Source: Candidatus Merdicola faecigallinarum
GTDB lineage: Bacteria; Bacillota; Clostridia; TANB77; CAG-508
Reading direction: 5' to 3'
DNA: 39,885 bases
Assembly (NCBI GenBank): GCA_018714565.1
Contig: DVNH01000003.1
Span: 1 to 39,885, forward strand
The notes beneath the pieces are model-generated. The model was given only the letters and a program-made list of their open reading frames with translations. It did no database searches and was not told where the DNA came from. This document shows, one piece after another, positions 34,240 through 39,885 of the stretch; the stretch's first letter is position 1, and the number at the start of each line of letters is the position of its first letter. Made by a program: the position numbers and the translations under genes.

Positions 34240-34848
34240 CTATATTACAGTCATCATTCTTCTATATTTTTTATTTACTAAATTAAATCCTATACTTTCA
34301 TAAAATTGAATTAGTTTATCATTTTTTGCTACCAAAGATACTTTCTTATATCCTTTTTTTTGTGCGATGTGATAAATCTTTTGGATCATAATTGTTGCAT
34401 ATCCATGTCCTCTATGCTCTGGCTTAATTGCAATATTCGATATGTAAAGTTCATCTTCTTTACATTCTTCAAAGAAAAACCAACCTTTTAAAGAACTATA
34501 GATAAATCCAAGTTTGTTTAACAATCCTTTTTGTTTGGTAACAACTTCTTTCTCACTATTAATCGTTAAACGATCAATTTCCTTTCCTTCAATTAATAAA
34601 ACCATTCCTATCAATTGATTTGCTTTCTTCGCAACTAAAATGTTATCTAATGAAAATCTGTTATTATCCATTTTCATTAATTTTTCTAACGTTTCTTTTC
34701 TTTCTTTTTCTGAACCATATCCCCATTCTTCTTCAGGTTCCGGTTCTGTAATATAAATTAAATCTACGATATCCTTGATATCTTCTTTTTTTGCCTTCTC
34801 TAGGGATATTCTATTATTTCCCGACGGGGCACTTTTCATTTTAAACAC
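34240..34848 (-). CDS. GNAT family N-acetyltransferase
   Basis: LYISNIAIKPEHRGHGYATIMIQKIYHIAQKKGYKKVSLVAKNDKLIQFYESIGF. Confidence 0.88.
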   Translation of the reverse strand: MFKMKSAPSGNNRISLEKAKKEDIKDIVDLIYITEPEPEEEWGYGSEKERKETLEKLMKMDNNRFSLDNILVAKKANQLIGMVLLIEGKEIDRLTINSEKEVVTKQKGLLNKLGFIYSSLKGWFFFEECKEDELYISNIAIKPEHRGHGYATIMIQKIYHIAQKKGYKKVSLVAKNDKLIQFYESIGFNLVNKKYRRMMTVI

Positions 34849-35178
34849 TCTCCATTTTCTTTATTTTTTCTTTTTGTGTTTTATTTTATTTGTATTTGAT
34901 AACCACTCTCCTCTGTTTTTTGCTAGCAAATTACTAGCTTATATATATTATACTATATCTCTAGCTAAAAGTAATCTAAGCTTAATGGAGTTTTTTCTAA
35001 GATAATTCTACCTTTCTTATGGCTTTTATGAAATTTTCACATTATCTTACTAATTCTCTGTTTTTATTTGTTTTTCTCTTATTTTCTCTTTTTTATAAAA
35101 GTGCTCTAGTAATTTTATGAATCTATTTTTCAAATTGAATTTCTAATTAATCTATTATATAATTTTTTTGGTGATTAT

Positions 35179-35490
35179 ATGAAAACTGTTTTAGATGACG
35201 ATTTATCTTATTTAATCTATTCTGTTGTAGAAGAAATACCTATTGGAGCAGTTGCAACCTATGGTCAAATTGCAAAATTAATCGGGAAAGAAAAAAATGC
35301 AAAACTTGTTGCTAGAGCTTTAAAGCTGTCTTCTTTATATGGTAATTTTCCTTGTCATAGGGTTGTAAATCATGAAGGAAGAATCGCCCCCGGCTGGAGT
35401 GAACAAATTAATCTATTAAAAAGTGAGGGTATTACTTTTAAAGATGAATTTCATGTGGATTTAAAAAAACATCAGTGGAATACTTTATAA
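35179..35490 (+). CDS. MGMT-family DNA alkyltransferase-like protein (PCHR Cys retained)
   Basis: IPIGAVATYGQIAKLIG...YGNFPCHRVVNHEGRIAPGW. Confidence 0.88.
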   Translation: MKTVLDDDLSYLIYSVVEEIPIGAVATYGQIAKLIGKEKNAKLVARALKLSSLYGNFPCHRVVNHEGRIAPGWSEQINLLKSEGITFKDEFHVDLKKHQWNTL

Positions 35491-35507
35491 TAAATACATA
35501 AAAAAAT

Positions 35508-35536
35508 AAAGCATATGACTATTGGTCATATGCTTT
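35508..35536. terminator. Bidirectional terminator
   Basis: AAAGCATATGAC/GTCATATGCTTT flanked by A- and T-tracts. Confidence 0.75.
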
Positions 35537-35540
35537 ATTT

Positions 35541-37391
35541 TTACGCTTCTTCTTCCACATCAAATTGGCTATTATATAATCCTGCATAGAATCCATCTTT
35601 TGCTAATAATTCATCATGAGTTCCTTGTTCTACAATATCTCCATGGTTCATTACCAAAATTAGATCTGCATTCTTAATTGTAGATAATCTATGTGCAATA
35701 ATAAAACTTGTTCTTCCTTTCATCAAGTTATCCATTGCAGCTTGAATTTGTTGTTCTGTTCTTGTATCAATTGAGCTTGTAGCTTCATCCAAAATTAATA
35801 TTTTAGGGTTTGCTAAAATAACTCTAGCAATTGTAAGTAATTGTTTTTGTCCTGCTGAAACATTACTTGTCTCTTCATTTAGATCTGATTTATATCCTTT
35901 TGGTAGTGTTTTTATAAAATGATGAACATGTGCTGCTTGTGCTGCTTCAATTACTTCACTATCTGTAGCATTTGGATTTCCATATTTTATATTATCCTCA
36001 ACTGTTCCACTAAATAACCAGGTATCTTGTAAAACCATACCAAACATCTTTCTCAAGTTTCCTCTATCAAAGTCTTTTATATTATGCCCATCGATCGAAA
36101 TTGAACCACTATTAACATCATAAAACCTCATTAAAAGTTTAACCATTGTTGTTTTTCCTGCACCAGTTGGACCAACAATAGCAATTTTTTGTCCATCTTT
36201 TACTTGTGCACTAAAATCATTAATAATTGTCTTTTCTGGATTATATCCAAAGTTAACATGATTAAATTCTACGTTTCCTTTTAATTTTTCTATATCAATA
36301 TTTCCTTTTGTAGTTTCTACTTCTTCTGGTTCCTCTAAAAATTCAAATACTCTTTCTGCTGCAGCAATCATAGATTGTAATGTATTAGAAATTTGTGCAA
36401 TTTGCGTAATTGGTTGTACGAATTGTCTATTGTATTGTATAAAACTTTGGATATCTCCAACTGCTATCTTTCCTTGTATTGTTAAATATCCCCCTAAAAT
36501 TGCTACTGCAACATATCCAACATTTCCAATAAAATTTGTTACAGGGAACATTAATCCTGATAAAAATTGAGATTTCCAAGCAGATTTATACAATACATTG
36601 TTCGCTTCTTTAAAAGTATTTGTTACTTTTTCTTCTCCATTAAATACCTTAACAATATTGTGACCACCATATACTTCTTCTACTTGACCATTTACATGAC
36701 CTAAATAATCTTGTTGTGCTTTAAAGTATTTTTGTGAATGTTTTACAATGCTTCCTACTAAAAGTGCTGTAACTGGTAATATAATTAGCGAAACTAAAGT
36801 CATAATCCAGCTGATAGAAAACATCATAACCAAAATTCCTATTACTGTACAAACTGCAGTAATAATTTGTGTCACACTATGATTTAAGTTTTGAGATAAC
36901 ATGTCAATATCATTTGTAATAATAGATAAAACTTCTCCATGTGTTTTTCCATCAAAGTATTTCATTGGCAATTTATTGATTTTATGTGCTAAATCATTAC
37001 GCATTCTATAAGTGATTTTTTGCGTAACTGTTGTCATTGTAAATCCCTGTACTAGAGAAAATGCTGCACTTAATGTATATAAACCTAACAATGATAGAAG
37101 AATGGTTGCTATTTTTTCAAAATCAATTCCTGCTCCACCTGATATTTTATTTACGATACCATTAAAAATTTCAGTTGTTGCATTCCCCAAAATTTTTGGC
37201 CCTACTATTGTAAAAATGGTACTTCCAATAGCAAATAATATTACAATTATTACTGGTAATTTATATCTAGCTATATAGTTTTTTAATAGTTTTTTAGTTG
37301 TTCCTTTAAAATCTTTTGGTTTTTCTACTACTTTGCCAGCTCCCCTTCTCATACCTCCCATTGGAGGTCTTACATTATTATTCTCTGCCAT
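35541..37391 (-). CDS. ABC transporter ATP-binding/permease (exporter half)
   Basis: GPTGAGKTTMVKLLMRFYD, VSAGQKQLLTIARVILANPKILILDEATSSID. Confidence 0.93.
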   Translation of the reverse strand: MAENNNVRPPMGGMRRGAGKVVEKPKDFKGTTKKLLKNYIARYKLPVIIVILFAIGSTIFTIVGPKILGNATTEIFNGIVNKISGGAGIDFEKIATILLSLLGLYTLSAAFSLVQGFTMTTVTQKITYRMRNDLAHKINKLPMKYFDGKTHGEVLSIITNDIDMLSQNLNHSVTQIITAVCTVIGILVMMFSISWIMTLVSLIILPVTALLVGSIVKHSQKYFKAQQDYLGHVNGQVEEVYGGHNIVKVFNGEEKVTNTFKEANNVLYKSAWKSQFLSGLMFPVTNFIGNVGYVAVAILGGYLTIQGKIAVGDIQSFIQYNRQFVQPITQIAQISNTLQSMIAAAERVFEFLEEPEEVETTKGNIDIEKLKGNVEFNHVNFGYNPEKTIINDFSAQVKDGQKIAIVGPTGAGKTTMVKLLMRFYDVNSGSISIDGHNIKDFDRGNLRKMFGMVLQDTWLFSGTVEDNIKYGNPNATDSEVIEAAQAAHVHHFIKTLPKGYKSDLNEETSNVSAGQKQLLTIARVILANPKILILDEATSSIDTRTEQQIQAAMDNLMKGRTSFIIAHRLSTIKNADLILVMNHGDIVEQGTHDELLAKDGFYAGLYNSQFDVEEEA

Positions 37392-39843
37392 TTTCCAATT
37401 CCTCCTTTGAAAGTTGCGATAAAGCTATTTGCTGATAAGTTTCACATATTTTCATTAATTCTTCATGTGTTCCTTTTCCTACAATTTTTCCTTCATCCAA
37501 AACTATAATTTGATTTGCATTCATGATTGTACTAATTCTTTGTGCTACAATAATAACCGTTTTATCCTTTGTATGCTTTTCTAATTCTTCTCTTAAAATC
37601 TTATCTGTTTTTAAATCTAGAGCTGAAAAACTATCATCAAACACTAAAATTTCTGGATCAATTGCAATTGCTCTAGCTATGGATAAACGTTGTTTTTGAC
37701 CACCAGATACATTTCCACCACCTTGTGCAATTGGCTCTTGATATTTAAGTGTCTTTCCTTCTATAAATTCCTCTGCCTGTGCAATTTGTGCAGCTTCTAT
37801 CATTTGTTTATCTGAAATATTTTCGTTTCCGTATTTAATGTTCGATTCTATTGTTCCAGAGAATAACATACCTTTCTGTGGCACAAATCCAATTCTCTTT
37901 CTTAGTTCTGTTTGTTTTACATCTTTAATATTAGTTCCATCAATTAATAGTTCTCCACCTGTTACGTCATAAAATCTAGGAATTAAATTTACAATTGTTG
38001 ATTTTCCGGAACCAGTACTTCCTATTAATGCAGTAGTTTCTCCCGGTTTTGCTGTAAATGAAATATCTGAAATTACTTCTGTATCTGCATCTGGATAATG
38101 GAATGATACATTTTTAAATTCAACGTATCCTTTTTTATCTTCTTTAAATGCTTTTGTTTCTTTTTTATCTTTAATACGAGGTTCTTTTTCTAAAACTTCA
38201 TTAATACGACCTGCTGAAACAGTAGCACGAGGTAACATGATAGATACCATAGAGATCATTAAAAATGCCATCACAATTTGCATTGTATATTGAATAAATG
38301 CCATTACATCTCCAATTTGCATCGTTCCAGCATCTACGTAATGTCCTCCAACCCATACAATAAGTACTGAAATACAGTTCATAACAAGCATTAAACCTGG
38401 CATCATAATACTCATTGCTCTATTAACAAAAACTTGTGTTTTCATTAAATCTTTATTTGCTACATCAAATCTTTCTTCTTCGTGTTTTTCTTTATTAAAA
38501 GCTCTAATTACTGGAGTTCCAGCTAAAATTTCACGTGATACCAAGTTTAATTTATCCACTAATTTTTGTAATTTCTTAAATCTTGGCATTGCAATAATCA
38601 TTAATGTAAGTACTATAATAACAATGCAACCAACGGCTAATGCAATAATCCAAGCCATTGAAACTTCACTATTAAACAATACTCTTATAAATCCACCAAT
38701 TGCTATAATTGGTGCATACACAATTACCCTAAATAATAAAGTTAAAAGCATTTGAATTTGTTGTATATCATTTGTTGTACGTGTAATTAAGGATGCAGTA
38801 GAAAATTCATTAAATTCCTCTGTTGAAAAACTTAATACTTTTTTAAAGACCTTTTCTCTTAATGTTCTACTCAATTTTGCTGCAACTCTAGCAGAAAGTA
38901 GCATAATGGTTACTGCACTGATCATTGTAATAGAAGCAATTCCTATCATTTGAAGTCCCGCAAACCAGATATAATTATTTTGAATATCATCCGTATTTGC
39001 ACCTAAGTATTGATATTGTGTTTTTACTTCTTGAATCGCCGCTTGTTCTATCATTGATTCCGATAAGTTATTTGTTAATTCATTTAACATATTTGGCAAT
39101 TCTTCTTCTATTTTTTTCTCTAATTCATTTATATTTTCTTTTGGCAGCATTTGTAGAATTTGTAGCAATGACTTTTGTTCCATCATAACTTTTTGATTTT
39201 CTGGCATATTTTCTATTATTACTTCTTTTATTTTATTGGCTGAATCTTCTTTTAAAACAACCTGTTTCATTAAAAGAGAAGGGGTTAAATGATTACTCAA
39301 TTTTCCTTTTTCTACACTACTAATATCATTTAATTTATATATGTTTCCATCTTCAGACAAAGTATAGGAATTTAATACTTCTTCTCTATTTTCTGTAAAA
39401 CTTAGTAACAATTCCATATCTTCTTTGCTAACTTCATCTGGAGCTACTAATGATGTAAGTACTAATAATGGTTTTGCCATAATAGCACTTAGTTCTTGAA
39501 CTTCTTCCTCTTTTATGTCTTTCCTTTTATAAACTTTTTGATTTGCTACTTCTGGGTAATCTTTTACATATTTATCATATTTCTTATCCTCTTTTGAAAT
39601 TAATTCATAGTGGTTTAATATTTTTTCATCTTCATTTGTAAATTTTAATAACTCATCCATTTGCTCTTTCGCAATAACTTCTGGAGCAGCACTTTCAATC
39701 CCACCTTGTTGAATTCCTATATTTACAATTTTAGAAGTATAGGTTGGTAGAGATAAATCTGTTGCTGCTTGAATACATAAAAGGATTACAATGAAAATAA
39801 CGGAAATTGCTGATTCCTTTAAATGTCTTAATACTTTTAACAT
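37378..39843 (-). CDS. ABC transporter ATP-binding/permease (exporter half with large insertion after TM1)
   Basis: GSTGSGKSTIVNLIPRFYD, VSGGQKQRLSIARAIAIDPEILVFDDSFSALD; 14-bp overlap with the partner gene. Confidence 0.93.
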   Translation of the reverse strand: MLKVLRHLKESAISVIFIVILLCIQAATDLSLPTYTSKIVNIGIQQGGIESAAPEVIAKEQMDELLKFTNEDEKILNHYELISKEDKKYDKYVKDYPEVANQKVYKRKDIKEEEVQELSAIMAKPLLVLTSLVAPDEVSKEDMELLLSFTENREEVLNSYTLSEDGNIYKLNDISSVEKGKLSNHLTPSLLMKQVVLKEDSANKIKEVIIENMPENQKVMMEQKSLLQILQMLPKENINELEKKIEEELPNMLNELTNNLSESMIEQAAIQEVKTQYQYLGANTDDIQNNYIWFAGLQMIGIASITMISAVTIMLLSARVAAKLSRTLREKVFKKVLSFSTEEFNEFSTASLITRTTNDIQQIQMLLTLLFRVIVYAPIIAIGGFIRVLFNSEVSMAWIIALAVGCIVIIVLTLMIIAMPRFKKLQKLVDKLNLVSREILAGTPVIRAFNKEKHEEERFDVANKDLMKTQVFVNRAMSIMMPGLMLVMNCISVLIVWVGGHYVDAGTMQIGDVMAFIQYTMQIVMAFLMISMVSIMLPRATVSAGRINEVLEKEPRIKDKKETKAFKEDKKGYVEFKNVSFHYPDADTEVISDISFTAKPGETTALIGSTGSGKSTIVNLIPRFYDVTGGELLIDGTNIKDVKQTELRKRIGFVPQKGMLFSGTIESNIKYGNENISDKQMIEAAQIAQAEEFIEGKTLKYQEPIAQGGGNVSGGQKQRLSIARAIAIDPEILVFDDSFSALDLKTDKILREELEKHTKDKTVIIVAQRISTIMNANQIIVLDEGKIVGKGTHEELMKICETYQQIALSQLSKEELENGRE

Positions 39844-39885
39844 GTTTTTTCCTCACTTTCTTTCTTTAATATTCCATATTTTAAA

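Noticed and set aside
1-39885. CRISPR array or cas genes
   Set aside because: No regularly spaced direct repeats with unique spacers; the three dispersed repeat copies are 0.7-9.6 kb apart.

Overview
This is a 39.9-kb window of AT-rich Firmicutes (Clostridia-like) chromosome. (1) 1-3.55 kb is accessory: a partial VOC protein, a membrane protein, a GyrI-like protein, a DUF3781 protein, an array of hairpins, and a tyrosine recombinase that lacks its catalytic C-terminus. (2) ssrA (tmRNA) lies at 3586-3937 on the minus strand. (3) A decayed integrated element of about 10.7-11 kb sits between an orphan tRNA-Trp 5' half (4063-4106) and an intact tRNA-Trp (14774-14848), with an orphan tRNA-Trp 3' half further on (15018-15061). 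It carries a multiply frameshifted integrase, a xis-like gene, a large DUF927/primase-like protein, a DUF6076-like protein, a group II intron 3' remnant, a class B sortase with a TPKTG surface protein, and an XRE regulator. (4) 15.1-39.9 kb is mostly conserved core: M23 peptidase, efp, M24 peptidase, prepilin peptidase, yqeG, sleB-like, fhs, xseAB, nusB, amaP/asp23, fmt, def, priA, gmk, rpoZ, remA, yicC, rsmE, and a two-gene ABC exporter. The most interesting signals are: (a) the three-junction tRNA-Trp locus, in which recombination within the anticodon loop split and rebuilt the tRNA; (b) a dispersed repeat of about 65 bp with two small hairpins, in three copies, of which one is translated in-frame inside the SleB-like N-terminus, one supplies that gene's stop codon, and one lies between gmk and priA; (c) a recombinase lacking its catalytic Tyr, preceded by a tandem hairpin array. 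Everything was read by eye, with no database searches. Family names come from motif recognition and are hypotheses to be tested.
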